40,685 nucleotides of DNA from Deltaproteobacteria bacterium. GTDB taxonomy: Bacteria; Desulfobacterota; Syntrophobacteria; BM002. The stretch lies in assembly GCA_020347625.1 (NCBI GenBank), contig CP070735.1:2416976-2457660 (forward strand). Direction: 5' to 3'. Shown here piece after piece: positions 8,428 through 17,253 of this stretch. The notes beneath the pieces were generated by a model. It was not told the origin of the DNA, searched no databases, and saw only the letters and a list, made by a program, of their open reading frames with translations. The stretch's first letter is position 1. Every line of letters starts with the position of its first letter. A program made the position numbers and the translations under genes.

Positions 8428-10577
8428 GCCATCGAGATCTTTTCTTGTAGCTGCCGGATCCCTTCATTATCCGGGGTCATGGTCGCTACTCGTTGGCACT
8501 GTGCCATGGCTTCGTCCAATTCTTGGTTCTGCATGAGCAGCTCTGCCAATCTTTGCCTAAACAAGGAATTTTCCGGCTCCAGTTCAACACTTCGACGAGC
8601 CAGAGAGAGTGCTATTTCCAGGTTCGCCTCTGTCCGCCCATAAACAACGGCAAGACCGCTCAGAGCTGCCGCATCCTGACCATTGATTTGCAACGCCTTC
8701 TTGAAACCATTCATGGCCTCATCGTCCTTGCCCCGTTCCAGAAAACAATCACCAATTAGACGCCAAGCCTGGGCCCAATTGGGTTTCAGCTTCACCGTTC
8801 GCTCCAAGTGAGTCAAAGATTCTGCAAGCCGACCCTGCTGCCCACAAAGCTTTGCCAGTTGAAAATACACAGTAGCATTCTCAGGTTCCAGTTCGGCAGC
8901 TCGGTTAAAGGCCAACTCGGCCTCAGCCTCTTGCTTGAGACTCAGGAGGGCGCAGCCCAGATTGTATTGGGTCATAGCGTCGTTGGGATCCAGCTCGGCT
9001 ACTCGCGAAAACTCTGTAAATGCTTGCTGGAATCTGCCCATCTGCGCATAGCAAACCCCAAGGCTATTGCCGACGTTCACGTTGTAAGGATCAATAGCCA
9101 AGGCCCGTTGGAACTCCTTCACTGCCTCTTCCATTCGACCACTCTCATAGAGCCGATCGCCACTAATATTCAAGCTTACTGCGTCAAAGAGAGTCTGGGT
9201 GTTTGGTCCAAAAAAACCGGTGTGGACCAGTGCCTTACGCGCATTTTCCAATATATCCTGTTTGGCAAAACCCGGGCACGGGTGGATGCTCAGTCCAATT
9301 TGCACTGTGGTGCTCAGCTCCAATTTTACCCGCTGTCGGATTGCACGACCCTGCTCCTGTGCTGAATCAACATCTGCTCCCGGTAAAAATACACCGATTC
9401 GATCTGGACCGGCCCAGTCCACTGTGGCTTCAGCGGGACAACATCCACCACTCAACTCCAGGACCTTTTTGGCTCTGCGTGCCGCTTCTCTCGATCCATG
9501 CTGTCGCTGCCAAACTTTCCAGTCATCCAACTTGACCATAAGGAAAGCGGCATCCTCATCGTCGTTAAAAAAAGATGACAGCCTCTTCTCTATTGCCGAT
9601 TCGCGTTTGGGTACCAACCCCCGTTCGCGGAGTGAATGATAACTGAGGATCTTGTCACCTTTTTTCTTCCGCGCCATGTCCGCCGCTAAGGCTGCCCGTC
9701 GAATCACCTCCTCTGCCGCAGCCGGTCCTCCGCCAATCTCGCTCTTTTCCCACGGAAGGAATGGCCCATCATCATAGAAATCCTCCGGAAAACGAGCAAT
9801 ACCTGCCGCTAAATCCCACTGACTAGAATGTGTCTCTAACCTCCTGTCACTGTTTACTAGGGTATCGTAAAGCCGCTCAGTCCAAAGCTTTACGTCTCTA
9901 CTATGGGCCTTGGGCCAAAAGATTGCCACATAGCCACCTCCCAGGTGTGCAGCCATGGACGCGCTCGGAAGCGCTTCCACCACCTGAGGTGCCAAGGGTG
10001 TCCAGAATGGACCGGCTCCAGCCCAAACCTCAGGGGCTGGTTTCACCACAAAGCAGACGAGGGTGAATTGCGCCGCGCCGGGGCCATCGCTTAGCAATCG
10101 CCGCGAAGTCAGACTCCCATCATTCTCGGCCACTTCAATGGCGTGGCTGAGCTCCCGCATCAAGGCTTCCCGACGCCAAAGCATTGTTTCCGCTTCTCTG
10201 CATAAGTGTTTTTCCCATTGCAGTCTCTCAAGGCAAAGGCCGCCAATCCGCGCCAGGAGCGAGAAATTCTCAACATTGTCGAATCTCCGGTCCACACCTT
10301 CAGCAAATAAAACTCCGATCACCCTCCCACGTTGGACCAAGGGAAGCAGCAGCCACTCGAACTGATGGTCATATAAAGGTCGCCGGCTCAAAACCACATC
10401 ATTTATCGCCTTCAATACCGCTTTTGGGGAATTGTTCTGGCTGAGCAGGCTGTAATCGGGGAAAGGAGGAAAAATGGTGAGTTGTTTGCAACCAAGCAAG
10501 TCGTCAAATTCCTTTTGAAAAACTACTTGTTGGGTCACCACGTCCGCTGGAGTCAACTCGATAGAGTAGAGTCCCAT
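8406..10577 (-). CDS. GAF / tandem degenerate GGDEF / TPR protein
   Basis: A 723-aa soluble protein of unknown role. ATG 10577 is chosen because AGGAG lies four bases upstream; a TTG four codons earlier would absorb that site. Residues about 20-120 look GAF-like (VLFAEGVDRRFDNVENFSLLA). Residues about 160-320 and 340-465 each look like a diguanylate-cyclase fold with the GGDEF signature lost. The first reads HLGGGYVAIFWP, the second WAGPDRIGVFLPG, and both keep the characteristic AxGIARFPED- or QIGLSIHPCP-type strand and RRAALAADMARKKK-type helix. About seven TPR repeats fill residues 468-715 (NSLGVCYAQMGRF, YNLGCALLSLKQE). There is no signal peptide. Both cyclase sites are probably dead, so a nucleotide-sensing or scaffold role is inferred. 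It follows selA in the same direction, 167 bp away. Confidence 0.8.
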   Translation of the reverse strand: MGLYSIELTPADVVTQQVVFQKEFDDLLGCKQLTIFPPFPDYSLLSQNNSPKAVLKAINDVVLSRRPLYDHQFEWLLLPLVQRGRVIGVLFAEGVDRRFDNVENFSLLARIGGLCLERLQWEKHLCREAETMLWRREALMRELSHAIEVAENDGSLTSRRLLSDGPGAAQFTLVCFVVKPAPEVWAGAGPFWTPLAPQVVEALPSASMAAHLGGGYVAIFWPKAHSRDVKLWTERLYDTLVNSDRRLETHSSQWDLAAGIARFPEDFYDDGPFLPWEKSEIGGGPAAAEEVIRRAALAADMARKKKGDKILSYHSLRERGLVPKRESAIEKRLSSFFNDDEDAAFLMVKLDDWKVWQRQHGSREAARRAKKVLELSGGCCPAEATVDWAGPDRIGVFLPGADVDSAQEQGRAIRQRVKLELSTTVQIGLSIHPCPGFAKQDILENARKALVHTGFFGPNTQTLFDAVSLNISGDRLYESGRMEEAVKEFQRALAIDPYNVNVGNSLGVCYAQMGRFQQAFTEFSRVAELDPNDAMTQYNLGCALLSLKQEAEAELAFNRAAELEPENATVYFQLAKLCGQQGRLAESLTHLERTVKLKPNWAQAWRLIGDCFLERGKDDEAMNGFKKALQINGQDAAALSGLAVVYGRTEANLEIALSLARRSVELEPENSLFRQRLAELLMQNQELDEAMAQCQRVATMTPDNEGIRQLQEKISMAQRASTS

Positions 10578-10744
10578 GTCGCTCCTCAAGGCACAATTAT
10601 CAGTATCTTATTTGCCGCACTATACTAAAGAGTAGAGCTATTAAGGAAAACTAAGCGGGTCGGAGCCTATCATATCCGAAACTTAAATACGCCTCTTTAT
10701 TCAACTCCTGATACCAAAACATCTCGCAACTTCGATCTCGGATT

Positions 10745-12157
10745 TCAGGTGGCTAGCTGGGTAGCCGCCGCAACGATGACCTCCACATCTCCCGGCTGTA
10801 GGGTTCTCATATCTAGCAGAAAAAGTTCCTGTTCCACCCTGCCGATGATGGGTACCTCATAGCCACGAAAGTGCGCCTCCAGGCGGGTAGCTGAGATTTT
10901 TTCGGAACTCAGCGCCACCACTTTGGTGGGTAGAGCCTGGACCGGCAGGGCGCCGCCACCCACCATGGAGGAGCCGTCCATGACCTCCCCTTTGATATGC
11001 GCGGCCATACTATTTCTTAAACGCTCAAGCAAGTCGTGCGCCTGTTCCTCCAGAGTTCCCAGTTCGGTGGCAATCATTCTCAGGGTAGGAATGGCTTTGA
11101 TGGCGGCATCCTCGTCGCGGTAAAGCCTAAGGGTTGCCTCCAAGGCTGCCAGTGTCAGCTTGTCAACGCGAAGGGCACGTGTGAGAGGGTTTTGGCGCAG
11201 CTGCGCCATTAATTCGTTACTCCCCAAGATAATACCCGCCTGGGGACCTCCCAACAGTTTGTCGCAACTGAAGGTAATCACATCCACCCCGGAACGAACC
11301 GTATCTTGGACAGTGGGTTCTCCGCTCAAGCCAAATCGGGTGAAGTCCACAAAACAACCGCTGCCGAGATCTTCCATAACAAGCACGCCATGTTTTTTCC
11401 CAAGCGCCGCCAGGTCTTTTAAAGACACCTCCGCAGTAAATCCAATGATTTGATAGTTACTGGTGTGCGCTTTGAGCAGGAGCGCTGTGTCCGGACCGAT
11501 AGCCGCCTCATAGTCGTAGAGATGGGTTCTATTTGTACAACCCACTTCCCTGAGAAGGGCACCGCTGCGGGCCATAATATCAGGAATCCGGAATGAGCCG
11601 CCGATCTCCACCAGTTGCCCCCTCGAGACCACAACCTCCCTTCCCTGCGCCAGGGTATTGAGAACCAAAACCACTGCACCCGCGTTGTTATTGACCACCA
11701 AAGCCCCTTCTGACCCAGTTATCTCGCAGAGAATGGCCTCGGCATGCACGTAGCGAGATCCCCTACTACCGGCCTGTAGATCGTACTCCAAATTGGAGTA
11801 CCCGCTCCCGATGAGCTGTAACCTTTCCAGCACGTCTTGAGCAAGCAACGAGCGGCCAAGATTGGTGTGGACGATAATACCGGTAGCATTGATGACACGT
11901 TGCAGGGTGAATGACGCTAAACGTTCGATTTCCTCATGGATTTTACCTACGAGATTGGATCGGTCGAAGTATTGGGGATCAGGTCCGATTTCACCACTCA
12001 GAATCGCTTTACGGGTGCGGTCCAGGATGTTTCGAACCGCTCTAACCACCAAAGTGCGAGGATAAGTCTCAACTGCCTCCTTGATGGCTTCTTCACGCAA
12101 AATTTCATCCACCGCCGGCAGAGAACGTAGTGTTTCCTTGCTGACCGAATCTTCCAT
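10745..12157 (-). CDS. selA: L-seryl-tRNA(Sec) selenium transferase
   Basis: SelA, 470 aa, is a pyridoxal-phosphate enzyme that converts Ser-tRNA(Sec) to Sec-tRNA(Sec) using selenophosphate. Family marks are RVINATGIIVHTNLGRSLL, NNNAGAVVLVLNTLA, the acidic EDLGSGCFVDF segment, and the PLP lysine in FSCDKLLGGPQAG. Length is close to the E. coli protein (about 463 aa). The ATG at 12157 has only a weak GGATA-type site. selB, selC and selD are not in the window, and no gene here contains a recognisable in-frame UGA. Its presence means the organism very likely makes selenoproteins. Confidence 0.95.
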   Translation of the reverse strand: MEDSVSKETLRSLPAVDEILREEAIKEAVETYPRTLVVRAVRNILDRTRKAILSGEIGPDPQYFDRSNLVGKIHEEIERLASFTLQRVINATGIIVHTNLGRSLLAQDVLERLQLIGSGYSNLEYDLQAGSRGSRYVHAEAILCEITGSEGALVVNNNAGAVVLVLNTLAQGREVVVSRGQLVEIGGSFRIPDIMARSGALLREVGCTNRTHLYDYEAAIGPDTALLLKAHTSNYQIIGFTAEVSLKDLAALGKKHGVLVMEDLGSGCFVDFTRFGLSGEPTVQDTVRSGVDVITFSCDKLLGGPQAGIILGSNELMAQLRQNPLTRALRVDKLTLAALEATLRLYRDEDAAIKAIPTLRMIATELGTLEEQAHDLLERLRNSMAAHIKGEVMDGSSMVGGGALPVQALPTKVVALSSEKISATRLEAHFRGYEVPIIGRVEQELFLLDMRTLQPGDVEVIVAAATQLAT

Positions 12158-12214
12158 GATGATCTATCCCTGTGGATTTTGGCTATTGTCAGTCGCCACA
12201 AGGGTATCAAAATT

Positions 12215-12326
12215 AACTACAAAGAGCACCAAGGTCACACAGGGAGACAAAGTTGAGATAAGGTTTTTTCTCCGCTCCCCTTATGGATCAATCTTCTTTG
12301 TGATCTTTGTGTTTTCTGTGGTCAAG
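12215..12326. repeat. CACAAAG-family inverted repeat, copy 2
   Basis: Left arm begins ACTACAAAGAGCAC at about 12217. Right arm 12294-12326 is 33 bases and matches the right arm of copy 3 (19843-19875) at 27 of 33 positions by eye. The unit is about 9 bases. It occupies the middle of the 312-bp gap between selA and bioY; I see no gene in the rest of that gap. Confidence 0.65.
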
Positions 12327-12469
12327 ACCAACCCCGATGATCCATGGCAGAATTTCAAGTGTAACCTGCAATTGGATGCTTGGTCAGAGGTTGGCAATCT
12401 ACTACTATAAAAGTGCTGAAATAGCAAGGATTTTTGGCTGTTAGTGGCTTGCTTAACCAGACGAACCTC

Positions 12470-13075
12470 TCATCCGGGAAGATTGAACTTGGATAGACGG
12501 AATCGTTGATGCAGGACAGGACCAAGATAGAGCACCACCGCCATTTTTATAAGACCTCCTGGGAGTGGGACAAGGAAGCCTATTTTTACCGCCGTGCTCA
12601 ATGAGACAGCCTTTTCCTGGATAAGATTCAGGTTGAAGTAAAGCACTGTAACACCCGGAAGATATATGGCCATGGTGCCGACCAGAAGCACCAAGAGGAG
12701 AAAGGAGCGCTTCAACTGATCCCGCCTCTCTGTGAAATGGCCAATGACGTAGGCCCCGAGAATGAATCCCAACAGATAGCCGAAGGTTGGCTGCAGTACG
12801 TAGCCAGGCCCGCCTCCATGAGCAAATATAGGAATGCCCATCAGGCCAACGAGGACGTAGACCAACTGGCTGAGGGCCGCCAGCCGTCCCCCCAAAATCA
12901 GTCCTGAGAACATGACCATGAGTGTCTGCAAGGTCAGGGGCACATAAGGAATGGGAACCCTGACAAAGGCACCAATCCCGCTCAAGGCAGCAAACAGGGC
13001 CACCAAACTCATCTCTTGAGCGCTCAGCCACCTTGCTTTTTCTCTAACTTCTTCCAATCGATTGCTTCCAATCAT
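12470..13075 (-). CDS. bioY: Biotin transporter BioY (ECF S-component)
   Basis: BioY, 201 aa, is the biotin-binding membrane component of an energy-coupling-factor transporter. Six hydrophobic segments are visible, with the family motifs LFAALSGIGAFVRVPIPYVPLTLQT and GGRLAALSQLVYVLVGLMGIPIFA split across helices 1-3. The PTFGYLLGFILGAYVIG helix follows. ATG 13075 has no good ribosome binding site; a later in-frame Met before SLVALFAAL would also give a full BioY, so the start is uncertain. No bioM or bioN (ATPase and T-component) lies nearby, so it either shares an ECF module or works alone. It is divergent from mfd. Confidence 0.9.
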   Translation of the reverse strand: MIGSNRLEEVREKARWLSAQEMSLVALFAALSGIGAFVRVPIPYVPLTLQTLMVMFSGLILGGRLAALSQLVYVLVGLMGIPIFAHGGGPGYVLQPTFGYLLGFILGAYVIGHFTERRDQLKRSFLLLVLLVGTMAIYLPGVTVLYFNLNLIQEKAVSLSTAVKIGFLVPLPGGLIKMAVVLYLGPVLHQRFRLSKFNLPG

Positions 13076-13427
13076 TATCGTTCACGAAACGGCTTTACAA
13101 AACTGTCGCGTGAATGATGTGGGTCAAACAGATGCTAGTAACTCTAATGAAAAAGTGCAGTGCAGTCAACGTTGGGAGGAAAACAGAGGTTGTTCCGCAT
13201 GTAGTCTTTTCGCTGCGTCTGCTCATCAAACTGCCAGCTGTCCGCTCCCTTGCCTTTGCCAGGCAAATGCGTTAGTTTCTTCCTCTACCGACGGCCATAA
13301 ACCAGCACGAGCTCTAAGTAAAGAATCTGGGCCTAGAGGACCCGCCTTCACCGAGGTTTCCGCCTTCGTTAGAACTTCGGCGTGGCAAGACGGCGCGGCA
13401 GGCCCTGGCTTTGAGCTGCCCCAAGGG
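13076..13427. other. Intergenic, divergent promoter region of bioY and mfd
   Basis: This is most of the 539-bp gap between divergent bioY and mfd. It must carry promoters for both, but I found no convincing -35/-10 pair. A TTGTAAAGCC near 13097-13106 on the minus strand resembles half of a BirA box, but no second half was found. The G+C-rich part at 13225-13425 has ORF-like stretches without ribosome binding sites and I see no gene there. Confidence 0.4.
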
Positions 13428-13508
13428 AAAGGCACAGGGTACAGGGCTCAAGGTACATGGTAAAATGAATCTTTCATATTCTTTCTTTCTGAGCGCCTTG
13501 AACCTTTT
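13428..13508. repeat. Heptad inverted repeat upstream of mfd
   Basis: Left arm 13428-13460 has period 7 (AGGCACA, GGGTACA, GGGCTCA, AGGTACA). Right arm 13491-13508 is inverse, reading AAGGTTC AAGGCGC TC on the other strand. Thirty A+T-rich bases lie between. It is one of several heptad inverted repeats in this window, each with a different word. Confidence 0.5.
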
Positions 13509-13532
13509 CTGTTGGCAAAGCCATTGAAACTT

Positions 13533-13556
13533 GACCTGGCCAAAAATAACCAGGTC
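13533..13556 (+). other. Hairpin in the mfd leader
   Basis: GACCTGG (13533-13539) pairs with CCAGGTC (13550-13556) around a 10-base A-rich loop and is followed by TTCTTTG. It is a weak terminator-like or attenuator-like hairpin 59 bases before the chosen mfd start. Only the pairing is seen. Confidence 0.3.
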
Positions 13557-13614
13557 TTCTTTGACCAAATCAACTTCCCGCCGAGGATGGCGATGTGGGC
13601 GCAAGAACCCGGTT

Positions 13615-16600
13615 ATGAATGAGGACTTACTGACAAGAGACGACTGGAAATTTCTAGTTGGAGGTGGTCGCCTCGATGACCTCTACGCTGCCATTGCGAA
13701 TGCCACCACCCGTAAGGTTTTTGCTCAGGGCATGAGCGAGTGGGCCCTCGCTTATGCCATAACCCAATTGCTTCCACGTCTCAAACGTACGGTACTGCTC
13801 ATCACACCCTCTGCGAAGCGAGCCTGGCAAGCTCAACAGAGCATCTCCTTCTTTCTTGGACTTCCTGAACAGCGCTCAGGAGATCCGCTAGAATATCCTC
13901 TTTGGCTTTTTCCGGCATCCCAACGTCGCATGCCAGCGGAACCGTTCGTTGCCCCTGATGTCCAGGCTCAGCGGCTAGCAACTCTCTATGTGGCGGCCGC
14001 CAGCAACCAAGCTAAAATTATCGTCGCGTCAGCCCAGGCGGTAATGGAAAAGGTCTTGCCCCGAAAAGATTGCATGGATGCCAGTTGCTACCTAGTAAAA
14101 GGTGAGCAGGTATCCCGTGAAGCCCTTTTATCCCACCTGGTTTCCATAGGATATTACCGGACTGAATTGGTGGAAGAAATGGGTGATCTCAGCGTGCGAG
14201 GCGATATTGTCGATCTTTATACGCCACTTTACCAACAACCTCTGAGATTAGAGTTTTTCGATGAAACTCTGGAATCAATTCGCTTCTTTGATCCGGCCAA
14301 CCAGCGTTCCAGTGAACATTTGGAAGATGTGATCCTATTGCCAGCCCACGAGGTAATGCTTACCGGGTCCAACCAGCAACGGGCCAGTTCCTCGCTGAAA
14401 GCTGCCATGGGCAAGGAGAAAATATTCCGCAACGATCTGGAAATTTGGCTCGAGCGTGTGAGCGGCTCAAGCCACTTCCCTGGCATTGAGCAACTACTGC
14501 CCCTCTACTACGAACAACTGGAAACCCTATTACACTACCTACCAGCATCGACCTTGATTGTGCTCACTGATCCCGGTAGCATCAGGAAATCGGCAGTTGA
14601 ACGCTTCAGTCAAACTGAAAGCGACCGGGATTCTGCCAGCCAGCACTCTCGCTGGTCCCTGCCCCCTAAAACCTATTTAATCGACGATTCAGAAATGCTC
14701 GCCATGCTGGAGCGTTATCCCCAAGTCTTGCAGGGTGCTCTCCCCCTTCAAGATGAAGTGGAGCAGAAAGAAGCCACGGTGCTTCACTTTCGCCTCCAGG
14801 ATCATGAAGGATTGCAGCAACATATCCAGCGCCATCGGCAACGGCAGCGACTCTTGGAACCCCTGGCCCAGAGACTACGGCAATGGCAAAAATTTGGGAT
14901 CAGCCCTTTCCTTGTCTGTCGTACGGCTGAACAGGGCCGCCGCATGGAAGAGTTGCTCGTTGACTATGAGGTGGACTCATTGTTCACCTCTGAACCCTTT
15001 GGCCACCTATCCTTTCACGCCCCAGTAACCAAGATTATGGTGGGACATCTCCCCAGGGGATTTCTTTGGCCTGACGAGAATCTCGCGGTAGTCACAGAGA
15101 CGGAAATCTACGGTGACAAACCGCGGCGACGCCGTGTCAGGCCCTCTGAAACCGGCTCTTTTTTAGCTTCGTTCGCCGATCTCCAGGCTGAGGATTTTGT
15201 CGTTCATTTGGACCACGGTATTGGCATTTATAAGGGATTGGTGCATCTAAGCATCAACGGCCTGGCCAACGATTTTCTTCTGGTGGAATACCAGGATGGC
15301 GACCGTCTCTACCTCCCAGTTGATCGATTGGATCGAGTCCAGAAGTATATCGGTATCGAAGGCCATCAGCCCCGGGTGGATAAGCTGGGAGGGCAACGCT
15401 GGGCCTCTACGCGCAAACGGATCCAAAAATCCATCCGCAAGATAGCCAAAGAACTTCTGCATATATATGCCTTGCGCCAAATAAAGGAAGCAATGAACTT
15501 CTCACCACCGGACAGCACCTTTCGGGAATTTGAGGCAACCTTTCCCTATGAAGAAACCCCGGACCAGCAGGCTGCCATAGAAGAGGTCCTTGCAGACATG
15601 CAGCAGCCCAAAAGCATGGATCGTCTCATCTGCGGTGATGTCGGCTTCGGCAAGACTGAAGTTGCCTTGCGAGCCGCATTCCAGGCAGTGATGGATGGTA
15701 AGCAGGTTGCGCTTCTGGTGCCCACCACGGTACTGGCAGAACAACACTTCCTTACCTTCGAGCAGCGGCTCAATGGTTATCCGGTATTCCTGGAAGTGCT
15801 CAGCCGCTTTAAGGCGAGATCGGAACAGCAAAAGATCCTGGGTGAACTTCGAAACGGCCTCGTGGACATCGTTATCGGTACCCACAGATTGCTACAAAAA
15901 GACGTTGTGTTCAAGGACCTGGGATTGCTCATCATCGACGAAGAGCACCGATTCGGCGTTCGACACAAAGAGCGCATCAAACAGCTGCGCGCTGAGGTGG
16001 ATGTGCTTACCCTGACCGCTACACCAATTCCCCGCACATTGCACATGTCCCTCATTGGAATTCGGGATCTAAGCACCATCGACACGCCGCCGCAGGATCG
16101 TCGGGCCATCGAGACCCGGATCTGCTCTTTCGACGACATCATCATCAGGGAAGCCATTCTTAAAGAAAAGGCGCGAGGGGGCCAGGTCTTCTTTGTCCAC
16201 AACAATGTCAAGACCATTTATCGGATGGCTGAACACATCCAGGAAATGCTACCTCAAGTGAGCGTGGCGGTAGCCCATGGTCAACTCCGCGAACGCGAAC
16301 TGGAAAAGGTAATGCTCGACTTTGTTCGCCATCGCATAGACGTTCTCGTCTGCACTACAATTATTGAGTCTGGCTTGGATATCCCCGCTGCCAACACCAT
16401 CTTCATTAATCGCGCTGACAAGTTCGGCTTGGCGCAAATTTATCAACTCCGTGGCCGGGTGGGAAGATCTTCGGAGCAGGCCTATGCCTACCTGCTGATT
16501 CCGGGTGAGCATCTGGTTACCCGTCAGGCCCAACGCCGCCTTTTGGCCCTTATGGACTTCACAGAATTAGGTTCGGGTTTCAAAATAGCCCTAAATGATC

Positions 16601-17169
16601 TGCAAATCAGAGGCGCAGGAAGTATTCTCGGAGCTGCCCAATCCGGGCACATTGCTGCGGTGGGCTATGAAATGTACGTGCACCTTATGGAGAAGACCAT
16701 CGCCGACCTCAAGGGAGAAACAACCAGGGAAGCGGTGGAGCCGGAAATTCGTCTCAACTTAGCTGCACATCTCCCGGCAACCTATATTTCCGAAAGCGGG
16801 CAGCGGCTGACTTTATACAAGCGCCTCGCCACTGCCAGCAAGGAAAGTGAGCTTGCCGACCTGGAAGAAGAACTGCGTGATCGCTTCGGCCCCCTCCCTC
16901 CTGAAGCTTCCCACCTTCTGATTCTGCTGAATCTAAAGCTGCTCTTACGGAGGCTGTGGATAAGACGGTTAGACGTCCTTAACGGTGAATTTGTCCTCAC
17001 CTTTTCGGAAGAACCGGAAATAGACCTGGACAAGCTAACTCGTCTGGTTGCCTCGTATTCTGAACGTTTGCGGTTTACCCCTGACCACCGCCTCCACTTT
17101 CGGGGCTCCGGCCAGGACATAGTAAGGGCCATCACCGAGCTCAAAAAGCTCTTGCACAACTTAGAGTAA
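13615..17169 (+). CDS. mfd: Transcription-repair coupling factor Mfd
   Basis: Mfd, 1184 aa from ATG 13615, removes RNA polymerase stalled at DNA lesions and recruits UvrA. A UvrB-like N-terminal region is followed by the polymerase-interaction domain (from about residue 525, DFVVHLDHGIGIYKGL). The RecG-like helicase motor carries Walker A GDVGFGKTE at about 673, the DEEHRFG box at about 775, TLTATPIPRTLHMS, and QIYQLRGRVGRS. The C-terminal TRCF domain is at about 1045-1145. An in-frame TTG at 13531 would add 28 Arg/Lys-rich residues unlike the family and overlaps a hairpin, so the ATG is preferred, although its ribosome binding site is poor. A SurA-like gene follows 84 bp downstream. Confidence 0.96.
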   Translation: MNEDLLTRDDWKFLVGGGRLDDLYAAIANATTRKVFAQGMSEWALAYAITQLLPRLKRTVLLITPSAKRAWQAQQSISFFLGLPEQRSGDPLEYPLWLFPASQRRMPAEPFVAPDVQAQRLATLYVAAASNQAKIIVASAQAVMEKVLPRKDCMDASCYLVKGEQVSREALLSHLVSIGYYRTELVEEMGDLSVRGDIVDLYTPLYQQPLRLEFFDETLESIRFFDPANQRSSEHLEDVILLPAHEVMLTGSNQQRASSSLKAAMGKEKIFRNDLEIWLERVSGSSHFPGIEQLLPLYYEQLETLLHYLPASTLIVLTDPGSIRKSAVERFSQTESDRDSASQHSRWSLPPKTYLIDDSEMLAMLERYPQVLQGALPLQDEVEQKEATVLHFRLQDHEGLQQHIQRHRQRQRLLEPLAQRLRQWQKFGISPFLVCRTAEQGRRMEELLVDYEVDSLFTSEPFGHLSFHAPVTKIMVGHLPRGFLWPDENLAVVTETEIYGDKPRRRRVRPSETGSFLASFADLQAEDFVVHLDHGIGIYKGLVHLSINGLANDFLLVEYQDGDRLYLPVDRLDRVQKYIGIEGHQPRVDKLGGQRWASTRKRIQKSIRKIAKELLHIYALRQIKEAMNFSPPDSTFREFEATFPYEETPDQQAAIEEVLADMQQPKSMDRLICGDVGFGKTEVALRAAFQAVMDGKQVALLVPTTVLAEQHFLTFEQRLNGYPVFLEVLSRFKARSEQQKILGELRNGLVDIVIGTHRLLQKDVVFKDLGLLIIDEEHRFGVRHKERIKQLRAEVDVLTLTATPIPRTLHMSLIGIRDLSTIDTPPQDRRAIETRICSFDDIIIREAILKEKARGGQVFFVHNNVKTIYRMAEHIQEMLPQVSVAVAHGQLRERELEKVMLDFVRHRIDVLVCTTIIESGLDIPAANTIFINRADKFGLAQIYQLRGRVGRSSEQAYAYLLIPGEHLVTRQAQRRLLALMDFTELGSGFKIALNDLQIRGAGSILGAAQSGHIAAVGYEMYVHLMEKTIADLKGETTREAVEPEIRLNLAAHLPATYISESGQRLTLYKRLATASKESELADLEEELRDRFGPLPPEASHLLILLNLKLLLRRLWIRRLDVLNGEFVLTFSEEPEIDLDKLTRLVASYSERLRFTPDHRLHFRGSGQDIVRAITELKKLLHNLE

Positions 17170-17253
17170 CGTGTTATCAGTTGTGACTTGCAAGCTTTTT
17201 GTTTTGAGGTCAAGTAGTTAGATCAATTTAGCCCTGCTCGTTTGGGAATGGAT

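Noticed and set aside
12453-13031. 192-codon open frame on the minus strand
   Set aside because: It is another frame of bioY; the bioY frame gives a clear six-helix membrane protein and this one does not.
13090-13130. BirA operator upstream of bioY
   Set aside because: Only one half-like word (TTGTAAAGCC) is present; the inverted second half is missing.
13226-13435. Small G+C-rich gene before mfd
   Set aside because: Open frames on both strands lack ribosome binding sites and resemble no family; the tract runs into a heptad repeat.
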